A stretch of 64,000 nt of DNA. It comes from Paenalcaligenes hominis_A. Its GTDB lineage: Bacteria > Pseudomonadota > Gammaproteobacteria > Burkholderiales > Burkholderiaceae_B. The notes below the pieces were generated by a model that ran no database searches, was not told the origin of the DNA, and saw only the letters and a list, made by a program, of their open reading frames with translations. A program made the position numbers and the translations under genes. Where the stretch lies: NCBI RefSeq assembly GCF_041359055.1, contig NZ_JBGJKZ010000001.1, positions 558,001-622,000 of the forward strand. Direction: 5' to 3'. The first letter of the stretch is position 1. Each line of letters opens with the position of its first letter. Shown in pieces: positions 25,879 to 34,235 of the stretch.

Positions 25879-26643
25879 ATGAGGGCCGTCAAGCAGAAAA
25901 AGCCTGTAGTAGTGATAAGTGGTGGTGCTCAGGGTATTGGTTGGGCTACGGCTCAATGTTTTGCTCAGCATGGTTACTGCGTGGCAATTTTAGATAAAGA
26001 GTATGACTTAGCCGTACAGCGAGCCAATGAGCTGGGCAGTGAGCACAGCGCTTATGAGGTGGACGTAACTAGTGAAGACAGTGTGACGTTGGCAGTAGAG
26101 GCAATAGTGCAGCGTTACCAATCCATTGCATGCTTAGTTAATAACGCAGGAGTGGGTGAGCAGCCAGGGACGACGCTTGAACAAAAGTTATCTGCTTTTG
26201 AGGTGATTTTAGCGACTCATTTGTCTGGGGGGTTTCTGTTAAGCCGAATCGTGGCAAAACAGATGCAGCGACAAGGTAAAGGGGCCGTTGTGAACCTTAG
26301 TTCTATTGCTGCATTTGCTGGCATACCTGCTCGTAATGCGTATGCAGCGGCTAAGGCCGGTCTGAGCGCTATGACTCGATCCATGGCGTGTGAGTGGGGA
26401 GAATTGGGCATTAGAGTGAACGCCATTGCGCCTGGCTATGTTTATACGGAGCTAGTGAAAAAATTAGAGCAGCAGGGCAAGGTGGATGTAAAAGCGATTC
26501 AAGCACGTACTCCCCTAAGGCGTTTAGCTCAACCCGAAGAAATTGCAGAGGCAATTGTGTTTTTAGCCTCCGACAAAGCGTCTTTCATTACCGGAACAAC
26601 TCTGATGGTAGATGGTGGTTGGTTGGCAAATGGGGCTGCGTAG
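25879..26643 (+). CDS. SDR-family oxidoreductase
   Basis: This 254-residue FabG-like enzyme has the SGGAQGIGWA loop, NNAGVGE, the catalytic Ser in LSSIAAFAG and YAAAK. It ends TLMVDGGWLANGAA. It is the second SDR of the operon and starts one base after the NIPSNAP stop. Together with the first SDR and the flavoprotein it suggests stepwise oxidation of a hydroxylated, probably cyclic compound. Confidence 0.85.
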   Translation: MRAVKQKKPVVVISGGAQGIGWATAQCFAQHGYCVAILDKEYDLAVQRANELGSEHSAYEVDVTSEDSVTLAVEAIVQRYQSIACLVNNAGVGEQPGTTLEQKLSAFEVILATHLSGGFLLSRIVAKQMQRQGKGAVVNLSSIAAFAGIPARNAYAAAKAGLSAMTRSMACEWGELGIRVNAIAPGYVYTELVKKLEQQGKVDVKAIQARTPLRRLAQPEEIAEAIVFLASDKASFITGTTLMVDGGWLANGAA

Positions 26644-26686
26644 TTAGAGCATAGATAAATTGATTCAAGAGGGAGACGACTAAAAA

Positions 26687-27538
26687 ATGCTCAGTGTTTA
26701 TTTATTCAATGGGCTGGTTTATGGCACCTTGCTCATTATTATGTCCTCGGGGCTGGCCTTGATTTACGGGTTACGTCGCGTAGTGAACTTTGCTCATGGC
26801 TCCCTGTATATGCTTGGCGCTTATATAGGCTATAGCTTGGCGATGTATAGCAATTTTTGGGTGGCTTTATGTGTTACCCCTTTCATCATGGGTGCCTTGG
26901 GGGTCTTGTTAGATCGCTATGGTTTTAGATTACTTCAAGAACGTGACCCATTAACAGTTGTATTAGTCACCTTTGGTTTACTTTTGATCTTAGAGGATTT
27001 TGTGCAAACCGTTTGGGGGCGCAGCAATCTCTCGTTATCGACTCCTGAGTTGCTAAATTTCACGGTGACATTTTTTGGTGCACAACTACCCGCTTATCGC
27101 ATTGCAGTGATTGTTTCTGGGTTAGCGGTAGCAGTGGGCTTAACGTGTTGGTTGCGATTTTCTCGCGTGGGGCTTTTTGTTCGAGCTGCCAGCACAGACC
27201 CGTCTAGCACGGCAATGCAAGGGATTAATACAGACCGATTAAGTGCAGGCGTAGTGGGTTTAGGTACAGCTTTAGCTGGGCTAGCCGGTGTGGTTGCCGC
27301 ACCTTTTCTGTCACTTTCTCCAACGATGAATAGTGATGTGCTCATTGATTCTTTTGTGGTGGTGGTAGTAGGGGGTTTAGGTAGTTTGGGTGGCGCTTTT
27401 ATTGCTGCGTTGTTATTAGGGCAGCTGCAAGCACTGGGTGCTATTTACTTACCTGACTTAGCCGCTGTGCTGCCATTTATCTTGATGATTGCTATTTTGT
27501 TATGGCGTCCAGAGGGTCTTGCAGGGAATAGAACATGA
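26687..27538 (+). CDS. livH: Branched-chain-type ABC permease LivH
   Basis: This 283-residue membrane protein of the LivH family has the opening LFNGLVYGTLLIIMSSGLAL and YGLRRVVNFAHGSLYMLGAY, and the ATPase-contacting loop near AASTDPSSTAMQGINTDRL. It ends in LLWRPEGL, normal for LivH. Its end overlaps the livM start by 4 bases. It follows the catabolic genes after 43 bases with a GAGGGAGA ribosome site, so the importer is co-transcribed with them and probably brings in their substrate. Confidence 0.92.
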   Translation: MLSVYLFNGLVYGTLLIIMSSGLALIYGLRRVVNFAHGSLYMLGAYIGYSLAMYSNFWVALCVTPFIMGALGVLLDRYGFRLLQERDPLTVVLVTFGLLLILEDFVQTVWGRSNLSLSTPELLNFTVTFFGAQLPAYRIAVIVSGLAVAVGLTCWLRFSRVGLFVRAASTDPSSTAMQGINTDRLSAGVVGLGTALAGLAGVVAAPFLSLSPTMNSDVLIDSFVVVVVGGLGSLGGAFIAALLLGQLQALGAIYLPDLAAVLPFILMIAILLWRPEGLAGNRT

Positions 27539-28506
27539 TGAAACCTTCTACGATAAAAAGTCTGGGGCTAGGAGTAGGGTTAGTTGGGTTAGGCGTGGTT
27601 TTCGCTTTGAGTGTTAGCTCTTCCATGGTGTTGTCCTTAGCGACCCAAGCCTCTATTTTTGCCATTTTTGCTTTAGGGGTCGGCGTATTACTACGTCAAA
27701 ATGGCATGGTTAGTTTTGGGCATGCTGCCTTCTACGGTGTAGCTGGCTATGCGGTGGCTCTGCTTGTTGGCAAAGGTTTTAGCGCCGAAGCGGCTTTGTT
27801 GATCTCTGTGTTGGGTATGGCGGTATTTGCGGCCTTATTGGGTTTGAGCATAGTGCGAGTGCCAGGCATAGCCTTTGGTATGTTGACTTTAGCTATAGGT
27901 CAGATGTTCTTTCAGCTTGCCTCCACCTCTAGAGGTTTAACAGGAGGGGCAGATGGCATGTATGTGGATTGGCCAGCTACTCTTTTTGGCTTCTCGGTAA
28001 ATAGCTTATTAAAACAAGATAATTTATTTATTTTGTGTTGGACCCTGTTGGTGATTTTAGCCACCTTAGTGAGTCTGATTGTAGCGTCTCGTTTTGGGCA
28101 TATCACCGCAGCTATTCGAGATAACGAAGAGCGTGCGAGATTTATAGGAATTAAAACCCTCTTGCCCAGAGTTGCTATTTTCACGTTGTCCGCAACGATT
28201 ACAAGCATTGCAGGGTTGCTATCTGTTTTTCATACAGGTTTTATCTCACCAGAAAGCTTGCATTGGAGCGTTTCTGGCTCGGCGCTCATGATGGTTATTG
28301 TGGGTGGCTATAGAAATACATGGGGGCCTGCTATCGGTGCCATGGTGTTCTTCTTAACGCGTGACTTGGTGGGTGATTATGCTCAACATTGGTTAGCTAT
28401 TTTTGGGGTGGCTTTGATCGTTGTCATTGTGTTTTCTCCCGAAGGCATTAGCGGACTGGTGCAGCGTTTACGTCGTTCCTCCCGCACTATCAAGTCAGGA
28501 GTTTAG
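27535..28506 (+). CDS. livM: Branched-chain-type ABC permease LivM
   Basis: This 323-residue membrane permease has the LivM landmarks GMVSFGHAAFYGVAGYAVAL, RGLTGGADGM, and the EAA-like loop AAIRDNEERARFIGIKTLLP. It forms the channel with LivH. It sits between livH (4-base overlap) and livG (2-base gap). Confidence 0.92.
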   Translation: MMKPSTIKSLGLGVGLVGLGVVFALSVSSSMVLSLATQASIFAIFALGVGVLLRQNGMVSFGHAAFYGVAGYAVALLVGKGFSAEAALLISVLGMAVFAALLGLSIVRVPGIAFGMLTLAIGQMFFQLASTSRGLTGGADGMYVDWPATLFGFSVNSLLKQDNLFILCWTLLVILATLVSLIVASRFGHITAAIRDNEERARFIGIKTLLPRVAIFTLSATITSIAGLLSVFHTGFISPESLHWSVSGSALMMVIVGGYRNTWGPAIGAMVFFLTRDLVGDYAQHWLAIFGVALIVVIVFSPEGISGLVQRLRRSSRTIKSGV

Positions 28507-28508
28507 GT

Positions 28509-29228
28509 ATGTCTCAGAACATATTAGAAGTACGAGATGTAGCGGTGTACTACGGTGGTGTTAAAGCTGTAGATGGTGTTACGTTCAGTGTGAAAAAAGG
28601 TCAAGTTCAAGGTTTGATTGGACCGAATGGAGCCGGTAAATCCACCGTAATTGATGCGATTACAGGGCGTCGTCGCGTAAATGCAGGCCAAGTGTTTCTT
28701 AATGGGAAAGACGTGACCCGCTTAGGCGTATTAGAACGTCGTCGCTTAGGCTTGGCCCGATCCTTTCAAAAAACCAGTGTATTTGCGGAAATGACGGTGC
28801 AAGATCAGGTTGAGCTAGCTGCTCATATGATGAACCCGTCTGAGGCTCAGCAAAATGCCACCGAGGTTTTAAAACAGTTGTCTTTATGGCAAATGAGACA
28901 GGACGTAGCAAAGGATCTTGGCTATGGCGAGCAGCGTCGTTTGGATTTGGCTTTAGCACTGGTTGGAAAGCCTTCTTTGCTGCTTTTGGATGAGCCAATG
29001 GCAGGTTTATCGGCACAAGAGTCCGAGGATCTGGCCTCTCATTTAGTTGAGCTAGTGTCTAAGTGGTCGGTGTCCGTTCTTTTGGTTGAGCACGATATGG
29101 ATATTGTGTTTGGCATTTCAAATGCCGTCACTGTATTTGAGCTAGGGCGTGTTATTGCTTCCGGTCAACCACAGGAAGTGCGGGCACACCCTCGAGTGCG
29201 AGAAGCGTATTTGGGGAGTGCAGCATGA
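28509..29228 (+). CDS. livG: Branched-chain-type ABC ATPase LivG
   Basis: This 239-residue ATPase has Walker A GPNGAGKST, the LivG-type RSFQKTSVF Q-loop, a signature that is reduced here to LGYGEQRRLDLALAL, and Walker B LLLDEPMAGLS. The departure from the usual LSxGxQ signature (YGEQRRLD) is normal in LivG. Its end overlaps livF by 4 bases. Confidence 0.92.
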   Translation: MSQNILEVRDVAVYYGGVKAVDGVTFSVKKGQVQGLIGPNGAGKSTVIDAITGRRRVNAGQVFLNGKDVTRLGVLERRRLGLARSFQKTSVFAEMTVQDQVELAAHMMNPSEAQQNATEVLKQLSLWQMRQDVAKDLGYGEQRRLDLALALVGKPSLLLLDEPMAGLSAQESEDLASHLVELVSKWSVSVLLVEHDMDIVFGISNAVTVFELGRVIASGQPQEVRAHPRVREAYLGSAA

Positions 29229-29923
29229 GCTATGTTTTAAAAGTGGATCAGATCCATGCTTATTATGGAGCTGCACATATATTGCACGGCCTTAGTTTGG
29301 AAATTAAAGCAGGAGAGCGTGTTGCTTTAATTGGGCGCAATGGGGTGGGGAAAACCACTTTAGTGAACTCTTTGTTTGGCTTTGCTACGGTTCGGCGCGG
29401 CACGATGGAAGTGTGTGGCAAGGTTTTAAATAAACCAAAACCCTATCAAGCCCCGAACTTGGGTATGGCATTAGTGCCGCAAGGGCGTTGCATTATTGCC
29501 AACCTAAGCGTAGAGGAAAATTTAATTTTAGGCTCAGCTGTACGCAGACAAGGCCCTTGGCATTTAGAAAAAATTTATGAGTTATTCCCTATTTTACGGG
29601 AACGCGCCCATACCCCTGGCACGGCCTTGTCCGGCGGGCAGCAACAGATGTTAGCGATTGGACGTGCGCTAATGGCGAACCCAGATTTAATTATCTTGGA
29701 TGAACCTACTGAGGGCTTAGCGCCGGTCATCGTAGACCAGTTAGCAGATATTTTTAATGTGGTGGCGGATCAAGGAACAGCTTTGCTGTTGATTGAACAA
29801 AACCTGAGTTTAGTCAGTCGCGTGTGTCATCGTTATTATGCCGTAGCTAAAGGGCAGGTAATAGAGTCGGGTCTAGTGGACCCGACCAATATTGATGGTT
29901 TGCGTGAGCATGTAGTGGTCTAA
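29225..29923 (+). CDS. livF: Branched-chain-type ABC ATPase LivF
   Basis: This 232-residue ATPase has Walker A GRNGVGKTT, Q-loop LVPQGR, signature LSGGQQQMLAIGRAL, Walker B LIILDEPTEGLAP and the switch motif LLIEQN. It pairs with LivG to drive the importer. Confidence 0.92.
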   Translation: MSYVLKVDQIHAYYGAAHILHGLSLEIKAGERVALIGRNGVGKTTLVNSLFGFATVRRGTMEVCGKVLNKPKPYQAPNLGMALVPQGRCIIANLSVEENLILGSAVRRQGPWHLEKIYELFPILRERAHTPGTALSGGQQQMLAIGRALMANPDLIILDEPTEGLAPVIVDQLADIFNVVADQGTALLLIEQNLSLVSRVCHRYYAVAKGQVIESGLVDPTNIDGLREHVVV

Positions 29924-29938
29924 GCACTTAGGAGACAA

Positions 29939-31135
29939 GTGATGAAACAAAAAAACAAATTGCTTTTAGTGGTTGGGGCGGCTTTGGTGAACTCGTTGTT
30001 TGCGGTGCAGGCATTAGCCGCAGATAAAGAGCCCATTCGCATTGGGGCTGTTTCTTCCATTTCAGGTGTATTTGCTCAGCAGGGGGAAGAGGTTTTACGG
30101 GGTATTGAATTTGCTGTTGATCAAGCGAATCAAAACGGTGGTATAGATGGGCGTGAGGTGCTGATCAAAAAAGCTGATGATGAAAGTACACCCGACGCAG
30201 GGCGTCGAGCTGCAGAAAAGCTTTCTAGAGAAGGCCACAATTTATTAATTGGCCCTATTGCCTCTTCTATCGCAATGGCTGTAGGCCAAAGCTTAGAGCG
30301 TTGGGATGCCATGCAAGTCGTTGTAGTAAGTAAAACGGACCGTATTACAGGCGATGCGTGCAAGCCTCGTATGTTCAGAACCAATCACTCTGATGCTATG
30401 GATTTAAGCATGATCAACCAGTGGATGGATTCTGTTGAGGAGAAACGCTTTGCTGTGATTGGGGCAGACTATGTTTGGGGACGTGACTCGGCTGAGCACT
30501 TTAAGCGTTCAGCCGAAGCAAATAATAAAGAGATTGCATTAAGCGTTTTTCCGCCTTTAGGAACCAAAGATTTTGCCCCGTATATTTCGCAAATTAATGC
30601 GGACCCGACGATTGATGGTGTGTGGGTGGCACTAGTAGGCCGTGATTTAATTGCTTTCGCCAAGCAAGCTCAAGAGTTTGGTTTAACTAAAAAGCGTATT
30701 TTAGGTCATGCGTATATCTTAAACTTTGTGGTGAATGCGACAGATAGTGCAACCGAGGGCGTTTGGGGGAACAGTGGTTATGGGGCAGATATTGATACCC
30801 CAGAAAACAAAGCATTTGTAGAGGCATGGCAAGCTAAATACAATCGTCTTCCTACAGACAATGAAGGGCAGGCTTATAACGGTGTTCAAGTTATATTTGA
30901 AGGGGTCAAACTCGCTAATAGTGTGGCACCTAAAGATATTTCAGCGGCTTTACGTGGTGCCTCATTCCCTAGTATTTATGGTGGGGTCACTATGCGCGCC
31001 GAAGACAATCAACTGCTTTTGCCTAATTACATTAGCCAGGTAGTAAAACAAGAAGATGGTAGCTTACGTCCTGTGATTCAGCATGTGTTTGATGCCACGA
31101 CTATTCCCGAGCCGTCTTCAGAGTGTAAATTGTAA
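29939..31135 (+). CDS. livK: Liv-type ABC substrate-binding protein
   Basis: This 398-residue periplasmic protein has a signal peptide (MMKQKNKLLLVVGAALVNSL to VQALA) and a type I binding fold (IRIGAVSSISGVFAQQGEE, AEKLSREGHNLLIGPIASS, KRFAVIGADYVWGRDSAEH). It is more similar to the amide/aromatic group of Liv proteins than to LivJ/K itself. It closes the nine-gene operon and is followed by a terminator. Its ligand is presumably the substrate of the upstream dehydrogenases. Confidence 0.9.
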   Translation: MMKQKNKLLLVVGAALVNSLFAVQALAADKEPIRIGAVSSISGVFAQQGEEVLRGIEFAVDQANQNGGIDGREVLIKKADDESTPDAGRRAAEKLSREGHNLLIGPIASSIAMAVGQSLERWDAMQVVVVSKTDRITGDACKPRMFRTNHSDAMDLSMINQWMDSVEEKRFAVIGADYVWGRDSAEHFKRSAEANNKEIALSVFPPLGTKDFAPYISQINADPTIDGVWVALVGRDLIAFAKQAQEFGLTKKRILGHAYILNFVVNATDSATEGVWGNSGYGADIDTPENKAFVEAWQAKYNRLPTDNEGQAYNGVQVIFEGVKLANSVAPKDISAALRGASFPSIYGGVTMRAEDNQLLLPNYISQVVKQEDGSLRPVIQHVFDATTIPEPSSECKL

Positions 31136-31150
31136 TTTTTCGACTCGACT

Positions 31151-31182
31151 AAACCTAGCTTAAATGACAGGCTAGGTTTTTA
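31151..31182 (+). terminator. Terminator of the catabolic/Liv operon
   Basis: AAACCTAGC (31151-31159) pairs perfectly with GCTAGGTTT (31171-31179), followed by Ts. Confidence 0.75.
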
Positions 31183-31207
31183 GTGGGTCTTTTGAGATGA
31201 TTGTAAT

Positions 31208-31230
31208 CATGCCACGCAATGCGTGGCATG
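31208..31230. repeat. Near-perfect 23-bp palindrome
   Basis: CATGCCACGCA and TGCGTGGCATG are perfectly complementary around a single central base. It can form a 10-bp hairpin or serve as a site for a dimeric protein. The surrounding 31183-31371 has no gene. It holds a second imperfect hairpin (GCCGTT...AACGGC, about 31328-31355) next to the island boundary. Confidence 0.6.
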
Positions 31231-31371
31231 ACATCGTAGGTTGAAATGAACCGTTTGCGATGGAGTGCAGGGCTGTATTGGTAGCGTTACCCAGCTGATA
31301 GCAGATGCTACAGATAGGTTCGAGTCGCCGTTTTGTGTATTTTACAAAATAACGGCTTTTATAGCAGAGAC

Positions 31372-31433
31372 AAAAAAAGACCGCGTTTGCGGTCTGTTTT
31401 TTATGCTAATGGTGCCCGAGGCCGGAATCGAAC
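31372..31433. repeat. attL: 62-bp direct repeat of the tRNA-Leu 3' end
   Basis: It matches 56674-56735 at 61 of 62 positions. It includes the hairpin GACCGC-GTTT-GCGGTC with flanking A and T runs, and the 3' portion of tRNA-Leu up to TCGAAC. After 31433 it diverges, so no functional tRNA is encoded here. Confidence 0.92.
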
Positions 31434-31484
31434 GACTCTGTATCTTATTGAAATATAACAAATAAAATAATTATTTTTTATTTG

Positions 31485-31505
31485 TACCAACAAATGTACC
31501 AACAA
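31485..31505. promoter_or_regulatory. Putative integrase arm-type site, left end
   Basis: The 21-bp sequence starting TACCAACAAATG and ending TACCAACAA recurs exactly at 56549-56569 inside the other island end. It consists of two TACCAACAA units. Paired repeats at both ends of an element suit arm-type binding of the integrase. Confidence 0.6.
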
Positions 31506-31642
31506 CAATAAAAATGATGAAGTGTACATGAGTTGGACATATATGCCTCTTGCTTAGGGGCATGGTGATTACGGTTGAGTTTAATCATCCGTAGTAGTGT
31601 TACTGTCTTAGCATAATAACTCCATTTATAACAAGGTTACTA

Positions 31643-32860
31643 ATGAAAAAGCGACAGAAATTTAGACTTGATTTGATTGGTGATGTGATCGAAAAGACAG
31701 CGGAGCTGACTTTGGATGATGAGGGGAGAATCAGAAAGACACACATTTTAAAAAAAGTGGCAGTGGATTTTCTGATTGACGTGGTTAATCTTGTTTTAGC
31801 AATTAGGAGTCAAGAAGTGATTTTTAGCCTGTCAAAAAGATCAGGCTTTTTTATGGACTATACAGATATTCAAGGCAACCCACTGGCACATAAGCTTAAG
31901 GTCATGCTCATGGTTAATGTAGATGAGACCTTTAGGGAGCTAGAGGGGGCTGAGTTTAATCCTCTTGTAAATGTTTTTTTAAAGTCTCGAGAGCGAATGC
32001 GACTTAATTACTATTTAGATGGTCTATCAGAGACGAATAGGGATTCATTTTATAAGGTAGTCGAAGCTTTGGAGCGTTTTTCTCAGCGACTTAAAGATGA
32101 TAGAAAGCCCTCGTTAGTAGTCCAGTCAAATAACTTTCAGCGATCTTCTAGGAAGAAATACCAAGAGGCACTGAGCTATTTTAAGTCATTATCTAAGCTT
32201 TATCAGAGTTTAACTGTGGTCAGATGTGACTTACTTTATCTCAGAGGAGGGCTGTCTCCTAGTCCGGATAGGCCGGCACTCCAGCTCCAAAAAGATCGTG
32301 ATGAGTTTATAAAGCAGTTTCGAAAAACGATAGATTTACATTTAGATAAAGGTGACTTAGTTGGGTACATGTGGTGCTTGTCTTACACCAAATCTAGAAA
32401 TTTTTATCCTCATTACTATCACTTTATGTTGTTTTTTAGATCACGTCATGAGATTAGAAAGTACACTTTTTTGGTCGATCAGGTATGGAAACAGGTAAGC
32501 GATGGATGGGGTATGGTTTATACAGAAAGAGAAGATAGTTCTAGAGGTATAGGTACTGGCTTGGTTAAATTAAAAAATAAAAAATCGATTGATCAAGTTC
32601 GAAGAGCTATTTTTTATATGACGATGACAGACTATTTTGTAAAAATAAAAGTCCCTATAGGAGACAAGTTTTTAAACTCTTACGGTAGAGCAAGTCTACC
32701 AAAGTCAGCAAAAAAAATTAATGATATCGTGAATTTTCATTTGACAGTACCTATGGATATTACGATAGATAATGAGTGGACTAGGGCTTTTTCTTCAGAA
32801 GATTTGTATGTTAATGATTGGGCAAAAAAAGTCGTTTTTATGCAAAAATCTAGTTCCTAA
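31643..32860 (+). CDS. Divergent YagK/YfjJ (inovirus Gp2-like) protein
   Basis: This 405-residue protein is longer than its two relatives in the island. Its C-terminal half carries the shared core: LTVVRCDLLYLRGG near residue 195, then LVGYMWCLSYTKSRNFYPHY and YHFMLFF near 265, where the usual HYH becomes HYYH. This is the YagK/YfjJ C-terminal domain found in P4-like islands and in inovirus Gp2 proteins, which may be HUH-like replication initiators. The N-terminal 180 residues match nothing I know. The gene is A+T-rich, with AAGG before the ATG. Replication or mobilisation of the island is the likely role, by inference. Confidence 0.6.
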   Translation: MKKRQKFRLDLIGDVIEKTAELTLDDEGRIRKTHILKKVAVDFLIDVVNLVLAIRSQEVIFSLSKRSGFFMDYTDIQGNPLAHKLKVMLMVNVDETFRELEGAEFNPLVNVFLKSRERMRLNYYLDGLSETNRDSFYKVVEALERFSQRLKDDRKPSLVVQSNNFQRSSRKKYQEALSYFKSLSKLYQSLTVVRCDLLYLRGGLSPSPDRPALQLQKDRDEFIKQFRKTIDLHLDKGDLVGYMWCLSYTKSRNFYPHYYHFMLFFRSRHEIRKYTFLVDQVWKQVSDGWGMVYTEREDSSRGIGTGLVKLKNKKSIDQVRRAIFYMTMTDYFVKIKVPIGDKFLNSYGRASLPKSAKKINDIVNFHLTVPMDITIDNEWTRAFSSEDLYVNDWAKKVVFMQKSSS

Positions 32861-32992
32861 AATATATTTTTTGGTTCCTTTTCCTAGGGGTTTTAGGGGT
32901 ATATCCTTTCGTGGCAAAAGAGAGGTTTTTATGTCTAACTATAGAGTTAATTTTGATTTTTGATGTAGGTTCTTACTCTGTCAGGAATGGAG

Positions 32993-33103
32993 GAAGTGCA
33001 TACCCCCATGCACTTCTTTTAGCCATTTCACTGTTGGTATAGTAATAATAAAAAGATAGGAACCCATCTCACAAGCAGATGGTGAAGGGTAGATCAACTA
33101 CCC
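32993..33103 (+). repeat. Three successive hairpins upstream of a Gp2-like gene
   Basis: In the 375-base gap, hairpins occur at 32993-33016 (GAAGTGCAT/ATGCACTTC, 9 bp, followed by TTTT), 33064-33082 (CCATCT/AGATGG) and 33087-33103 (GGGTAG/CTACCC). The first can end the upstream gene. The cluster could also be a structured leader or part of a replication origin. Nothing else is seen in 32861-33235. Confidence 0.6.
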
Positions 33104-33235
33104 ATAGGTAGTCTGGTTTATAGCGTTAGTACTTAACAGCCAGTCAGGTTCTCTAAAACCAAAACAGCCTACATAAACAGTTAGAAAATACTACTCAGTT
33201 GTCTTCTATGTAACTAACACGCATAGGAGTCAACC

Positions 33236-33829
33236 ATGGTTACTAAAGCTAAACATAATCCTAAATATCAGAGCATCATTTCTAATGTGATTCGTCGATC
33301 ACTTGACGCTTACACGCGTGTCTTTGTCGTGCGTTGTGATCTGCGCTTTCCTTTAGAAACTACAGAGGCGGAGTTTGACCCCAAGGCCATTAGTCGCTTT
33401 ATCAATTCCCTTAAAGCAAAAATCAATGCAGACCTACAACGCAAAGAACACGCATGGAAAAGAGCTTTGTCATGTGAGGTACGGTACGTATGGGTACGTG
33501 AGTTTGGTGATATCAATGGCAAAAAGCACTATCACGTTTTGTTGTTCTTTAATAAAGATGTGTATCACTCTCTGGGTTACTACGAGCAGGCAGGAGGCAA
33601 TCTTTTTTCCATGATTAACGAAGCATGGTGCAGCGCAATAAAACTGCCCGTTTTTTCCTTTGGTGCTCTAGTTCACTTTCCACGACAAGGACGGTTTTAT
33701 TTAGATGGAAATAATCCAGCCAATGATGATCAGGTTGATCGTTTGATGATTCATGCAAGCTATTTAGCTAAGCATATAACGAAGCGTTACGGTGATGGTG
33801 AGCGCTCTATAGGCAGCAGCTTAGTTTAA
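33236..33829 (+). CDS. YagK/YfjJ-domain (inovirus Gp2-family) protein
   Basis: This 197-residue protein starts after a clear AGGAG site. It has the family landmarks: RVFVVRCDLRFP near residue 22, VRYVWVREFGDINGKKHYHVLLFF near 80-105, with an HxH pair (HYH) that may bind metal as in HUH enzymes, and a late Tyr-containing segment (HASYLAKHITKRYGDG). This is the same domain as in E. coli YagK/YfjJ and in proteins annotated as inovirus Gp2. It probably starts rolling-circle-type replication of the excised island, but this is not proven for the family. Confidence 0.75.
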   Translation: MVTKAKHNPKYQSIISNVIRRSLDAYTRVFVVRCDLRFPLETTEAEFDPKAISRFINSLKAKINADLQRKEHAWKRALSCEVRYVWVREFGDINGKKHYHVLLFFNKDVYHSLGYYEQAGGNLFSMINEAWCSAIKLPVFSFGALVHFPRQGRFYLDGNNPANDDQVDRLMIHASYLAKHITKRYGDGERSIGSSLV

Positions 33830-33916
33830 TTTTTTATGGGGTTGGGTCATGTTGTAGAAGCCGTACTGATTCTTTAATTGGCACGAGCTTCTCCATTTTG
33901 AATACAGGAGAACAAC

Positions 33917-34180
33917 ATGACTACACTTAGCGCACCTAACCCATTTTCTACAGACTTGCCACCAGCCCAGACACCATCCTTACTTGATGACCAGTGTGTA
34001 GATATGAAGTTTATTACAGAGTTTACGATTGTGTCGGACAAGTGGATTTACAAAAAAATTAAGGACGGGGAGTTTCCACCTCCTATTAAACTAGGTCGTA
34101 AATCCGTTTGGTTGAAAAGTGAAGTAGAGCAGTGGATGATGCAGCGAATTCGTGAGTCAAGAGGTGGTATAAAGGCGTAG
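33917..34180 (+). CDS. alpA: AlpA-family excisionase/transcription regulator
   Basis: This 87-residue protein has a MerR-like winged helix of the AlpA type (MKFITEFTIVSDKWIYKKIK, then DGEFPPPIKLGRKSVWLKSE and VEQWMMQRI). In P4 and the E. coli CP4-57 island, AlpA activates the integrase or directs excision, and it is commonly paired with YfjJ-type genes as here. A strong AGGAG precedes the ATG. The first 30 residues are a Pro/Thr-rich extension. Confidence 0.88.
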   Translation: MTTLSAPNPFSTDLPPAQTPSLLDDQCVDMKFITEFTIVSDKWIYKKIKDGEFPPPIKLGRKSVWLKSEVEQWMMQRIRESRGGIKA

Positions 34181-34235
34181 GTAGATCGTAGCTTTGAGGC
34201 TTCTTTGACGGGGCCGTTTTTAATAGGAGAAATGT

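Noticed and set aside
31262..31334. A tRNA-like stretch with GGTTCGAGTC resembling a T-arm
   Set aside because: The flanking bases do not pair as a T-stem, and no acceptor or anticodon stem could be built, so I do not call a tRNA or tRNA fragment here.
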